A DNA stretch of 64,000 bases from Euglena gracilis (lineage: Eukaryota; Euglenida; Euglenophyceae; Euglenales). The position numbers and the translations under genes were made by a program. Where the stretch lies: positions 47,037,847 through 47,101,846 of the forward strand of contig CP154954.1 in the NCBI GenBank assembly GCA_039621445.1, read 5' to 3'. Shown here one piece after another: positions 37,721-48,763 of the stretch (positions are counted from its first letter, which is position 1; every line of letters starts with the position of its first letter). Under the pieces are notes generated by a model. The model saw only the letters and a program-made list of their open reading frames with translations. It did not search any database and was not told the origin of the DNA.

Positions 37721-37844
37721 GCAGGGGGGGGGGGTTGTGTGGTAGGACCCGGGTCCCGGTTTTCGGATTTTTCGGTCCTTTCCACCCGGGAAACACAACG
37801 AAATTGCGCAAATTTCTGTGGATTTGGGGAGAATGGGGTGTTAT

Positions 37845-39703
37845 TTAGAGGAATGGGGTCGGGCCATCTTCAAACACTTGCCATACATTGCAGCCCCAAT
37901 GGCCGACGGGCCACAGGCCACAGCCCTTTCTTTTTGCTGAGAATATGGTGTGTCCACCTTTGGTGTGGCTACCTCCAAACTGCGGTGGCAAAATCAAGCT
38001 TGCGCTGTCACGACGCGACCGCGTGCGAGGCGGGTAGTTGGGAGTGTGTGTAGAAGTTGATTTTCCGGTGCCTCGGACTGTGGTCCAGCCTTTGGCACTG
38101 TTTGCTTTGTTTTGCTGAACGGGTTGGTGCCATTTCTGGTGGGGCTGGCTGCCTCCAGGAGCTTGTTGGGCTCTTGGTGCATGCCCCGGCTCTCGCCTTT
38201 TTTGTCCCCAGGGACCCCCTTTGGCTGTGACTGGAGGACCAGGGTTTTTGGCCTCGCCTATCCGCTCCCCTTCCTTCCAGTCGTGGCTCTCCTCTTCTGC
38301 TGCCATTTCTGTGTCCCCATCAGAAGAGAACCTCTCTTTTCCTGACGCCCTCGCCTGGCGCCTCTGTTCTCTGTGCTCTGTTTGTTCGCTCTGGTACCAT
38401 TGAGGTTGGGTCCTGGTGCGTGTGCTTCGCCTGGGCTTGCTCTCCAGCAGTACCTCGGTTTCTGCCCATGCCAAACCGACATGCTGCCACTCGGCCTCCT
38501 CCTCCAGCTGTATGCGCCCTCCTCTCCCAAACCACAGTGGCGTTGCAGGTCTTCTTCTACTTGCAAGGTGTTTAGCTGACCGCCTCCGGCAACCCAGAGT
38601 GCCCAACACCTTGCCAGTCGGTCGGACGCCTCCCTGTGCTGGTAATTTGCGTACCACGCTTCTCTGTCATCCACCCAATCCTTCGCATCCCCCAGCTTCT
38701 GAAAAGCCTCTTTGCTTTTTGGGTGGGAACATTTATCCGGGTGGATCAGAAGGCTGATCCTCTTGTAGACTGCCGTGCAATCCTGGCTGGGTGTGTTTTC
38801 CTGGACCCCCAAAGCTTGCCATGGAGTTGCTGCACCCAACACTCGTGTCACAGCTTCTCTCTGTTCAGGGGGGCAAAAATCGGCTGCAAAACTCATCAGC
38901 ATCTCCACGTCGTCATCAATGGAAACACTGCCCTGGCGACTCGCTTCGACTTTCTCCCTCCTGATCTTTGCTCTGCGCTTCTGCGCAGCTTTCTGGTAAG
39001 CTTTGGCTTTGTTCTCAGCCCTGGTTGGCACCACAAGCAGCGGTTTCCTCACCTTCCAGTGGGTTGTGTGGTGGCTCCTCTCTGGATCTGGGCTTCCATC
39101 CATCAGGATCGCGTCATAATGTCCCCTGTTTTGGTGGAACACCACCCGCCTGAGGGGACCCGTGGAGCCATATTGCGTACACTCTTGCCAATGGTCACCA
39201 TGGTCCAGAAACACCCGCAGTCTGAATTTCAAGACAGAAGGCAACAAAGCCAGCTCCGGTTCTTCAGCCCAATGGATATGGCTGACCACTGAAGCTAGAT
39301 ATCCCTCCTTGTCCCAGCCCAGGGTTGTCAGGATCTGTCCCACAGACATTCCCAAGCCAGGCATCTCCGTATCCCATTCCTCCCTGACGTAAGCTGCCAC
39401 TTTGCGGCGCAGTTCCAATGCCACAGTGCCCTCGTTAGACATGGCGGCGCAATGGAACAGACACGACCCATCCGGGGCTGCTAACCACAAGGTTGCTTGG
39501 TTTTTCCTGACTATTTCCCCGTTGTGCCCACAGCAACGTTGGCATGCCGGCTGCTGTTGGACTGGGACCTTGTGCTGGAATGGGCACCCAACGTCTCGGT
39601 ACAAACAACCGCTTCCAAACCGGCAGAGTTTCTTTGCAAATGGTGCAGCTTTGCTGTGCTCCGTGCCCTCCTTCTGCACTTGCAGCCTGACCACACGCGT
39701 CAT
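37845..39703 (-). mobile_element. 5' part of a non-LTR retrotransposon-like element: CCCH finger, OTU, J-domain, GEAKNPGP
   Basis: Frame 1 (ATG 39703, stop 38258) encodes in order: a CCCH zinc finger (CRFGSGCLYRDVGCPFQH), an OTU cysteine-protease fold with the catalytic Asp/Cys in PDGSCLFHC and His in NRGHYDAIL, and a J-domain-like segment with HPDK (LLIHPDKC). Frame 2 (open 38657-37845) carries WKEGERIGEAKNPGP at 38276-38235 and then a Gln/Lys/Pro-rich tail. The natural protein probably passes from frame 1 to frame 2 between about 38600 and 38480; a frameshift or programmed slip is needed. GEAxNPGP is familiar from LINE-type polyproteins of dinoflagellates and other protists, just before the endonuclease/reverse transcriptase. 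Those domains are absent here, so the copy is truncated. Confidence 0.6.
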
Positions 39704-39856
39704 TTTGCGGAACCACGAACGCACCCCCCCCTGCCTACAACTATAGGCCCCCCCGGGGGCCAATACCCTCACCCCCCCCCTATTTGGCTTATGGCCGGGC
39801 CCCTTCAGACCCCCAATTAGCCAATTGGGGGGGGGACAATTAAGGGGGGTGGGGGT

Positions 39857-41320
39857 CGCTGAGCTCTTATCTCTTTAGAGTAAGAGCGAAGCTTACCACC
39901 GGGGCCGGAGGGGGGGTCGGACCCCCCCGCCCCCCCCGCCCGCCCCCCCCCCCCCCCCCCCCGCCCCCCCCCCCGCCCCCCCCCCGCCCCTCCTGGCTAG
40001 GTAGTGAAATCCCGGGATTATCGATGTGACTGGATTTCGTGGCCCCCAAAGTGAATAGCCTATAGGTTAGGAGAGGTTTCCTAGTACCTCCGGAGCCCTT
40101 CGGTTACCCGCAACTCTCCGCCAGTCCGGAGATATGGCCCGAGCAAAAAAGTTGTGTACCGTTTTTTTTTCCGGGGAAATTGCAGGGTCATTTTGGGGTC
40201 AAAAAATCGATAATTTCAAAATATCTCGAAAACGCCGGGGAGTTGCGAAAAATTAAAGAGGACGTCATTCCACAACTTTGGGACGCCCGATCGATCGGTA
40301 TGCGCGGTTTGGGCCAACTCCCCGCCTAGCCCGAGATACGGCCGTTTTGGGGTTTTGGGCCAGTTGGGCCAGTTTTGGCCATTTCGGGCCCGTTCGGGGC
40401 CCGAAACCGTAATTTGCCCGTATCTCGGGCCAGACGAGGAGTTGGAACCCAAACCAGGGGGTCAATCATTAGGTTTTTTTTTTTTTTTTTGGGGTTCCCG
40501 GGGTCTGGTTGTGCGATTTTGGGCCATTTTTGGGTATTCGGGGACCCCTGCAGAGGTTCGAGGGCTGCCGGGCTGGGGGTCAAAAAATCGAAAAATTCAA
40601 AATATCTCGAAAACGCTGTGGAGTTGAGGAAAAGTAAAGCGGACGTCCACAACTTTTGGACGCCCTATCGATCGGTATGCGCGGTTTGGGCCAACTCCTC
40701 GCCTAGCCCGAGATATGGCCGTTTTGGGGTTTTGGGCCAGTTTTGGCCATTTCGGGCCTGTTTGGGCCCGAAACCGTACATTGGCCGTATCTCGGGCTAG
40801 ACGAGGAGTTGGGACCCAAACCAGGGGGTCAATCATTAGGTTTAGGGGGGGGTTTTGACCGTTTTTTGGGGTTCCCGGGGTCTGGTTGCGCGATTTTGGG
40901 CCAGTTTTGGGTATTCGGGGACCCCTGCAGGCACCGTGAGGGCAGATGGTTGGGTGGCAGGGCCCCCTCCTGGCCGGTGGACTTAGCCATTTTTGGGTCA
41001 AAAAGTCGAAAAAATTCGAAAAAATTTTTTTGCCCAAAACCATGATTTTTGACCTCCCGGATCCGAAAAAAGTGTTTTCGAGCCAAAAATGAGTGTTTTT
41101 CGACCCGCCAGCGCCCCGTTTTGGGCCGCCAATCCATTGACTTTGGGTCAAAACCGGGTCAAAAAAGTCGAAAAAAATCAAAAAAAATTTTTTTGCCCAG
41201 AACAATGTTTTTTGGCCTCCCGGACCCGGAAAAAGTGTTTTGAGCCGAAAATGCGTGTTTTTCCCGGGCCGGGCCGGAGTGGTCTCCCAAAGAGCTCAGC
41301 TCTACGTCACACCCTGGTCG
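39857..41320 (+). mobile_element. CTGAGCTCTT-bounded repeat element, copy 2
   Basis: Starts gtcgctgagctcttatctc with a hairpin (gctctta / taagagc arms, ctct-tt-agag tip), then aagcttaccacc, a long C-run, cccgggattatcgatgtga, gaatagcctataggttagg, and several modules of about 170-380 bases carrying TATCTCGAAAACGC, CGATCGGTATGCGCGGTTTG and CCCGAGATA. It ends aaagagctcagctctacgtc-acaccctggt. The next copy follows head to tail immediately. Reading frames in it repeat with the modules and carry no recognisable domain. Confidence 0.7.
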
Positions 41321-42452
41321 CTGAGCTCTTATCTCTTTAGAGTAAGAGCGAAGCTTACCACCCCGGCGACGGGGGGGTCGGACCCCCCCGCCCCCCCTGG
41401 GTAGGTCCGTAAACCCCGGGATTATCGATGTGATTGGTTTTCCGGGCCCCCAAAGTGAATAGCCTATAGGTTAGGAGAGGATTTCTAGTTTCTAACGAGC
41501 CCTCACTTTACCGGCAACTCCCCGACAGTCCGGAGATATGGCCCGAGCAAAAAAGTTGTCTACCGTTTTTTTCCAAAGAAATTTTGTTGGACCGGCAAAA
41601 GGGGTCATTTTTGGGGTCAAAAAATCGAAAAATTCAAAATATCTCGAAAACGCTGGGGAGTTGAGAAAAAGTAAAGAGTACCTCATTCCACAACTTTGGG
41701 ACGCCCTATCCACCGGTATGCGCGGTTTGGGCCAACTCCCCGCCTGGGCCGAGATATGGCCGTTTTGTGGTTTCGCCACGGGGGGACTCTGCCAAAAAGG
41801 GGTCATTTTTGGGGTCAAAAAAATCGAAAAATTCAAAATATCTCGAAAACGCTGGGGAGTTGAGAAAAAGTAAAGAGTACCTCATTCCACAACTTTGGGA
41901 CGCCCTATCCACCGGTATGCGCGGTTTGGGCCAACGCCCCGCCTGGGCCGAGATATGGCCGTTTTGTGGTTTCGCCACGGGGGGACTCTGCCAAAAAGGG
42001 GTCATTTTTGGGGTCAAAAACGCCACGGGGGGACTCTGCCATTTGGAGCCCAAAACAGGCCAAAAAAACCAGTTTTTGCAAAATATCTCCAAAATGGTGG
42101 GGAGTTGAAAAAAATATCCGGAGAAGCCCTTGGAACGCCCTATCTAGTGGTATTTTGATTTCCACGCAACTCCCCGCCTGGCCCGAGATACGGCCGTTTT
42201 TCGGCCCGGATGGCCGTTTTGTACGCTTTTCCCACTGTGACCGACTCAGCCATTTTAGGTCAAAAAAGTTGAAAAAATCGAAAAAAATTTTTTGCCCAAA
42301 ACCATGTTTTTTGGCCTCCCGGACCCGTAAAAACTGTTTTTGAGCCGAAAACAAACATTTTTCGACCTCCCGCCCCCCGTTTTGGGCCTGAATCCGAATC
42401 CAGGGCCGGGGTGGTCTCCCAAAGAGCTCAGCTCTCGTCACACCCTGGTAAT
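41321..42452 (+). mobile_element. CTGAGCTCTT-bounded repeat element, copy 3, tandem with copy 2
   Basis: Same start, hairpin, cccgggattatcgatgtga and gaatagcctataggttagg blocks as copy 2. Two near-identical internal modules (about 41619-41790 and 41820-41990) each contain acctcattccacaactttgg, ccaccggtatgcgcggtttg and tgggccgagatatggccg; a third starts near 42020. It ends aaagagctcagctctcgtca-caccctggt. Confidence 0.7.
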
Positions 42453-43599
42453 TGTAGGCTGCCATATGTGCATGCATACAAGTACAAATATGTGGCTTTT
42501 CATGCAATTCTTGTCTATCAGTGGTCCTTTAACTCTCTGCAGTCCCACCTACCCAAAACTGACCCCCCACCAACCATGAATTCTCATCTGTGGGTGATCA
42601 TACTGGTGCAGAATACTCATTTGGCCTTATGTGGATCGTCTCTGGGTGATTTGGGCCATCCAACCCCACCCGGGCCTCAATTTGGGCAATTTTCTGTGAA
42701 ATGACGATGTTAAGTAGGGTAAAGTTTATGAATGCGGACTCAGTCGGCCCCCCCCCTTGTGGGGTCCTATAGCTTCCGTATATATTTATATACATCAGTG
42801 TGAACAGATTTCAACGTCTTGGAAATTGACTAACTCTTCCTCAGCTTTTGGCCAATATGGCCCAAATTTCCCATGCGGTCGAAAGTCCCTCTCACCTGAG
42901 AACAAAAATGGGGGGATTATCAAAAGCCTCTGATAGAAGGAGAGACCTGATGCGCAACCCGGTGTCCAAGACACCAGGACGCTCCCGAAGGAGCGTTGGG
43001 GCACAGTTCTTAAAATCTATTTCCTGGGCCCAACGCTACTTCCATTGGAAACTGTTAGCGTTGGTTGATTTCCAAGCTGGCGCCAATAATTGTCAGTCGA
43101 TTTCCAAGACAGAAATTTGTTGCTGGCCAGATTCAACCGCTTCGGGGTCAAAAAAATGGCTTCTCAAATTATTTTGAAAATGTCAGGGAATCAGAGGAAG
43201 CCTGGGGGGGGGGGGAGTGAAACCCTGGGGACCCTCTATCACCCCATGCAGGGCCACCTGCGTGCCTGGCCCATTTTGCGCTGCTTTCGCCAGTTTCAGC
43301 TTGGTCATGAAAAGAGCTTTGAAAACATGCAAAAAAGCATTGCACAAGCAATAAATGAATGGCTACCTGCAAATGAGATCACGAACAATAATAAATTTCC
43401 TGCAGATGGAGAGGTTCCATTTGCATTTCCAAAAGGAGTGAAATACGGTGATGACGGTATTGATGATGGACAACAATGACGAACAATCCTCAAATCTCGT
43501 GCTTCTGAGAAGAGAAAATGGAATTTCCCACAAGTGCAGATAACCTTGCTAGCTATGTCCCTGGAGAGGTTTCCCCAGAAGACAAATAAAAAAACGATG

Positions 43600-44165
43600 C
43601 ATTGTTTGTTGGTTGCTGGGCGCGCAAATCATCAGATGGGTCAGCATCGCGGACTTTGTCCAACGAACAAAATAGAAACCAGCCATTTCGGCGGAAAATT
43701 GGGAACGACGCCTGCCGTACACGTGACCTATTGTTGAGAAAATGTGTTCCAAATTGGCAGAACTTGCCAAACAATTGCAAAGGCGTAAGCCACCCCTGTC
43801 AAACCCATAGGAAAACCGGACATCTTGCCTGCCAACCACCAAGCAACAGGATCACCTTTTTGTTTGATCAAGGCAGGATGAAATGGTGGGGATTCAGTCA
43901 AATATGCATTCAGTGCACATGCGATGTCTGACCCTTCTGCAAATTGATGAGCCAAATCCAGTTGTGCCGGGGTCAAACTCCTCCCAAAAAAATGGGCATC
44001 CAACTCATTTGCCAACAAAAAGAAGGAGCAATTTAAAATTTGTTTGCTTCTCTCCAAACCCAAATTATACCCTCCTGCTTTTGTGGGAATGCGTTCTTGC
44101 ACTATTCGACAGCCTCCACCAACGTTCCTTTTGTGCGTTGCATCAAATCCAACATTTCAACAACA
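43600..44165 (-). pseudogene. hAT-family transposase remnant (C-terminal dimerisation region), frameshifted
   Basis: One frame reads NVGFDATHKRNVGGG, then SLTPAQLDLAHQFAEGSD and KGDPVAWWLAGKM; a second frame continues with ASSANLEHIFSTIGHVYGR and RRSQFSAEMAGFYFVRW. The pair of signatures (DPxxWW, then SxxLExxFSxxG followed by an RR and a hydrophobic F-R end) is the hAT C-terminal dimerisation domain. The shift lies near 43790-43770. The catalytic core and BED finger are not next to it. Inactive. Confidence 0.55.
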
Positions 44166-44479
44166 GGCATTCAACACTTGCATAAGCCGTCGCCCAGCCG
44201 TCGGCAAGCCGCGTGACCCACAGGAAAATGACCCGAGCCACATCCTTGCAATGAAAAAGCAATTTCTCCATCAATCTCCCCTCCAGGTCATGGTCATTGT
44301 TGTGGAGGCTGTATTTTTGCCCATTTGAGGCTTTTTTCGCCAATTTTTGTCAATTTTGCCAATTTTGGATTTTTGCGACTGGAACCAACCCCAAAAAAAC
44401 CTTTTTCTTTCTATGTTCCACAAATCCTTTACAAAAAGTGCCTTGACACTGTACTGTTCAGGGGGGGAACAGTGAGGGG

Positions 44480-44660
44480 GGGGGGCATGGTATTAACACA
44501 CCAAATTAGGGATTCAAATTTCAGCATCATCCGAAATTAGGCATTTGCCACTCAAAATAAAGGATTGACACATGGAATTAGGAATTTGCTCCTCAGAATT
44601 GGGAGTTGGCACATTAAATGGGGAATTTGCCTTTGAAAATTCGGAACTGGCTACCCAAAA
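44480..44660. repeat. Degenerate AATTAGGAATTTG array
   Basis: Six or more units of about 24-28 bases around gaaattaggaatttgcca / caaattagg. Same family, opposite orientation, at 50345-50530 and 59560-59720, and same orientation at 60845-60960. Confidence 0.7.
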
Positions 44661-44789
44661 GCGGCGTAACAACATAAACCAGCTTCCGTCACACCGTCGG
44701 GCAGGCGTCGGGAAGCCGTCAACTGGCCATGGGCCAGCCGTGTGCTCCACCGCTCAGGGTTGGGCACGTCATTTTCCAAGTCAAGCAAT

Positions 44790-44870
44790 TAACCATGGTT
44801 AATTGGGGGTCAATTAACCAATTTTTGATTAACCATGCATTTCCCTCGATTAATTTCGATTAACTGACAT
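44790..44870. repeat. GATTAACC / GGTTAATC motif cluster
   Basis: Repeated attaacc / ggttaat words including the palindrome attaaccatggttaat. A related cluster is at 49225-49365. Confidence 0.6.
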
Positions 44871-45359
44871 TGGATCAATTTTTTCCAAAAAAATCACATC
44901 CTTTTCCGGCGTAAAAAAAAATGCAAAAAATGTTGAAAAAAATAAAAGGAAAATTTCGTAAAAAAACTCACGATGAAACACCTAAACCACACTTGGAATT
45001 CCATTAAGTTCAAAATATGCCAAAATGGTCAAAAACATCCAATATGTTAAAATATGCATTCATGCGTCCAAAAAAAAACAACAACAAAAAACGGCTTCCA
45101 AAAAAACAAGTTGCCAACTATAGAGGCTAGATAGTCCACTTCGGGACCCCGAACCCCCCCTCCCCCCCTCCCCCCCTCCGGGAAGTCAAAATGTCTAGTT
45201 CAGTTCGGAAGTGAACAGGGGGGGTCCCAGCCCCCCCCCCCTCCGTGTACCTGGGCTCCTATGCATTATTTTTATTTTATTTCACAGTTGTATTGTTATT
45301 TTTTATTAGCAATGTTGATATTAAATGGGAAATATATTTTGGGATTAAACCGACGTTTG

Positions 45360-45475
45360 GGACGCCGGGCTCAGGACAGAACCGGCGTCCCCCCCCACGG
45401 GTTTTCCGGACGCCGGTTCTGTCCTAAAACCCGGCGTTAGGAACGCCGGTTTTGTCCAAAACCCGGCGTCCGTTT
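45360..45475. repeat. GACGCCGGTTCTGTCC hairpin cluster
   Basis: Four alternating-orientation copies of ggacgccggttctgtcc / ggacagaaccggcgtcc within 115 bases. Another pair lies at 47755-47825. Confidence 0.75.
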
Positions 45476-46037
45476 TTTCATTCCAAAAAATGTCATCAAA
45501 AGTGCCCAAAAATGTGGCACTTTTGTGGCACACCCCCCGTGGCGAACCCTCAAAACGGCCGTATCTCGGCCCAGGCGGGGAGTTGGCCCAAACCGCGCAT
45601 ACCGGTGGAAAGGGCGTCCCAAAGTTGTGGAATGAGGTACTCTTTACTTTTTTTTCAACTCCCCGGCGTTTTCGAGATATTTTGAATTTTTCGATTTTTT
45701 GACCCCAAAAATGACCCCCTGTTGCCGGTCCAACAAAAGTTCTTTGAAAAAAAACGGTAGACAACTTTTTTGCTCGGGCCAGATCTCCGGCCTGGCGCGG
45801 AGTTGCGGGCAAAGTGAGGGCTCTGGACAAACTAGGGACCGTCTCCTAACCTATAGGCTATTAACTTTTCGGGTCCCGAAATCAGGTCACATCGATAATC
45901 CGCGGGTGCCCGGGCCTACTCAGGGGGGGGGGGGCGGGGGGCGGGGGGGGGGGGGCGGGGGGGGGGGGGGGTCAGGGGGGGGTTTCGGGGGGGTGGTAAG
46001 CTTCGCTCTTACTCTAAAGAGATAAGAGCTCAGCGAC
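45476..46037 (-). mobile_element. CTGAGCTCTT-bounded repeat element, copy 4 (inverted, truncated)
   Basis: Reverse complement of copies 2-3: on the plus strand it shows ggccgtatctcggcccaggc, cgcataccggtgg, ttttcgagatattttgaat, cctaacctataggctatt, a long G-run, then ggtaagcttcgctcttactc and gagataagagctcagcgacc. It is fused at 46037 to copy 5 exactly as copies 2 and 3 are fused. Its far end is cut near the GACGCCGG hairpins. Confidence 0.65.
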
Positions 46038-46985
46038 CAGGGTGTGACGTAGAGCTGAGCTCTTTGGGGGACCACTCCGGCCTGGCCCGGGAAAAACGCT
46101 CATTTTCGGCTCAAAAACATGTTTTCCGGGTCAAGTAGGCCAAAAAACATGGTTTTGGGTCAAAAAAATTTTTTTCGATTTTTTTCGACTTTTTTGACCC
46201 GGTTTGGACCCAAAGTCAATGGGTTGGCAAACCAAAATGGGGCGCTGGCGGGTCGAAAAATGCTTATTTTCAGCTCAAAAACACTTTTTCCGGGTCCGGG
46301 AGGCCAAAAAACATGGTTTTGGCCGAAAAAAAAATTTTCGATTTTTTTTCGACTTTTTGGCCCGAAAACGGCTAAGTCGGACAGTGGGAAAAGTGTACAA
46401 AACGGCCATTTGGACCGAAAAACGGCCATATCTCGGGCCAGGCGGGGAGTTGGCCCAAACTGCGCATACCAGTGGATAGGGCGTCCCAAAGTTGTGGAAT
46501 GAGGTACTCTTTGGTTTTTCTCAACTCCCCAGCGTTTTCGAGATATTTTGAATTTTTCGATTTTTTGACCCCAAAATGACCCCTTTTTGGCAGAGTCCCC
46601 CCCCGGCAAAACCACAAAACGGCCATATCTCGGCCCAGGCGGGGAGTTGGCCCAAACCGCGCATACGGGTGGATCGGGCGTCCCAAAGTTGTGGAATGAG
46701 GTACTCTTCAGTTTTTCTCAACTCCCCGGCGTTTTCGAGATATTTTGAATTTTTCGATTTTTTGACCCCCAAAATGACCCCCTGTTGCCGGTCCAACAAA
46801 CTTTCTTTGGAAAAAAAACGGTAGACAACTTTTTTGCTCGGGCCACATCTCCGGACTGGCGGGGAGTTGGGGGCAAAGTGAGGGCTCTGGACAAACTAGG
46901 GACCATCTCCTAACCTATAGGCTATTAACTTCTCGGGTCCGGAAATCAGGTCACATCGATAATCCGCGGGTGCCATTGCCTACTC
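46038..46985 (-). mobile_element. CTGAGCTCTT-bounded repeat element, copy 5 (inverted, truncated)
   Basis: Begins accagggtgtgacgtagagc-tgagctctttggg on the plus strand and runs through two modules (about 46430-46575 and 46615-46760) to cctaacctataggctattaa and catcgataatccgcgggtgc near 46980, where it stops before the hairpin end. Confidence 0.65.
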
Positions 46986-47069
46986 GAGGGGGGGGGGTGA
47001 TATGACTGTTTTAACCATGTGGGACAATGAATTTTGCCATTTGGGGGCCATTGGGGTGGAAACCCAATT

Positions 47070-47525
47070 TTGGTGAAATTGGCCCTGTTTTGGAAATAGA
47101 GTACCGTGCACCGTGGAAAAATCTGATGAGCACCGCCGGTCGTCTGTTGAAAAGAGCTTTCGATCGAGGGGTAACTTGGCACCCTAACGTTGCACGCAGC
47201 CTGAGATACGCTCGCGATCGTCGATCGGCCAGAATCTGAGTTGAAGTTTGTGGTAATTTTTGGTGATTTTTGGTTTAAGATGCTGAATAAACCTTACAGA
47301 AACGATTTTTCTCTTTGAATCAACGACCTGAGGGGTCTAGGGGGGCACAAGAATTGTGAAATTAGGATTTCCCTGCAACAAGAAAGAAGGCTGCCAGGCG
47401 GCGTGGCTGAATTTGGTGATCATCACCAGTCGTCTGATGAAAAGACCTTTCGATTGAGGGGTGAGTTTGTACCTGGACGATTGACACAGCCCGAAATACC
47501 CTCGCGATCGCCGGAATTTGGTGAA
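47070..47525. repeat. Two-copy repeat, offset about 310 bases
   Basis: Copies at about 47130-47225 and 47430-47515 share gtcgtctg(t/a)tgaaaagac-ctttcgat(c/t)gaggggt and a tail ctcgcgatcg. Divergent (roughly three quarters identical by eye). Confidence 0.6.
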
Positions 47526-48609
47526 ATGCAAAGGGCGTGACATTGCCGATCAGTGGTTGGAGATTGGTCCTGGGAGGGTTTTTTGACCGAAGGGTGGGGA
47601 CGTGCCGCTTTAAACAAAGGGACAATTCACGGAAGCATTTCCTTTTCCATGACTTTTTCTTCATTCTTAGGCCGCCATTCAAATGACCTGTAAGATGACT
47701 CGGAAAAATTTGTCAAAAAAAAAGAGAGTTCAAAGAATTCTACTAAAAAAGGGGCGGCGGACGCCGGTTCTGTCCTGAACCCAGCGTCCCGGATGCCGGT
47801 TCCGTCCTTCGGAACCGGCGGAACGGGCCTCTGGGGAACATTGTGAAGAGAGAGTGGCATCCAAATGACCCAAGCATATCAATAGGCACCCCCAAAAAAA
47901 CTCCGTTGCAAAACACCCTTGAAGTGGAAGGAAAACCCTTTTCTTTTTCTGCAAATCAGCTTGATTCGTGAAGTTGCTCATTGAGGGCTTTTTTTTTGAG
48001 TGATGGAGAAATTCAAAGATTTTCCAACATTCCAATTCCAAGTGCGAAAAAGCACGCGCTTTTCGCTGGCCACGATTGACCGAGAATGCCTCCACCACCG
48101 TGCTGCTCTGCCCAAAATTCCAGGGGTTTTGGAGGTCACGGATCAGCACCTGTTGTGCTGCACATTCAAAAACCTTTGCAAGTGGCACACTTCAATCTGA
48201 GACTTTCTTAATTCCTTGGCACAACGATGTAGCTTCCAAGCCAAGAAGGAACAACGGTCTGACGAAAACACCCGCCTGGTCACATTTTTTTTCCACGCCT
48301 TGATGGCGACGGACCCATGGCGATTGACTTCACCATTTGTCACACCCTAAATTGTGCCCTCGTCGCAAAAGCAGTTCCCACGTTTCAATGTCCATCAAAA
48401 TATCACCCCCAACCACCAAAACGGTGAAGTTCACCGGTGGAGTCCCCCCGTACAACCCAACCTCCAAAGGGAGAATTCTCCATCCAAGGAAGAACATCTT
48501 GGGGAAATGGTGCAGTCAGGAGGCCAGGTGCCCGGGCGGTTCAGACCGGAAATGTTGACTTCCCAGAGTGGGGGGAGGAGATCAGGCAGTAACTTGCAGG
48601 ATTTTGGTA

Positions 48610-48763
48610 GGGTGGTGACTGAAATTTCCGGCCCCTGAAATTTCGCAAAATTTCACGATTTTTTACTTTTCTTTCTCGCCACTAGCCAATAGCAGGGTGT
48701 TGACTGAAATTTCCGGCCCCTGAAATTTCACGACATTTCACGATTTTTTACTTTTCTTTCCGA
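48610..48763. repeat. Tandem repeat, two copies, 85-base offset
   Basis: Copies at 48610-48678 and 48694-48763 share tgactgaaatttccggcccc, tgaaatttc, tttcacgattttttactttt. Near identical apart from small changes. Confidence 0.9.

Larger units (their letters stand above)
32945..37840. other. Repeat-rich stretch without assigned genes
   Basis: Apart from entries given separately: GGTCGGCCCGACC palindromes at 34055-34110, 36840-36905 and 37130-37250; GGTGGGTTT-type dispersed repeat at 33890-34020, 36940-37040 and 37290-37390; AT-rich DNA at 36000-36330; and a plus-strand run of GCCCC-T(n)-GCC-like units at 36510-36680. The remainder shows no exon I can defend. Confidence 0.4.

Noticed and set aside
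40980-41005. Dinoflagellate spliced-leader-like string (tagccatttttggg)
   Set aside because: Only about half of the known leader matches, with no donor site after it; it lies within a repeat module.
39860-42450. Repeating peptides such as LIPQLWDAL in the tandem elements
   Set aside because: They repeat with the DNA module, appear in different frames in different copies, and the elements have no start or domain.
47110-47150. Hammerhead ribozyme core (ctgatgag..gaaa)
   Set aside because: Stem II does not pair and the conserved CGAAAC side is absent; the partner copy lacks the motif.
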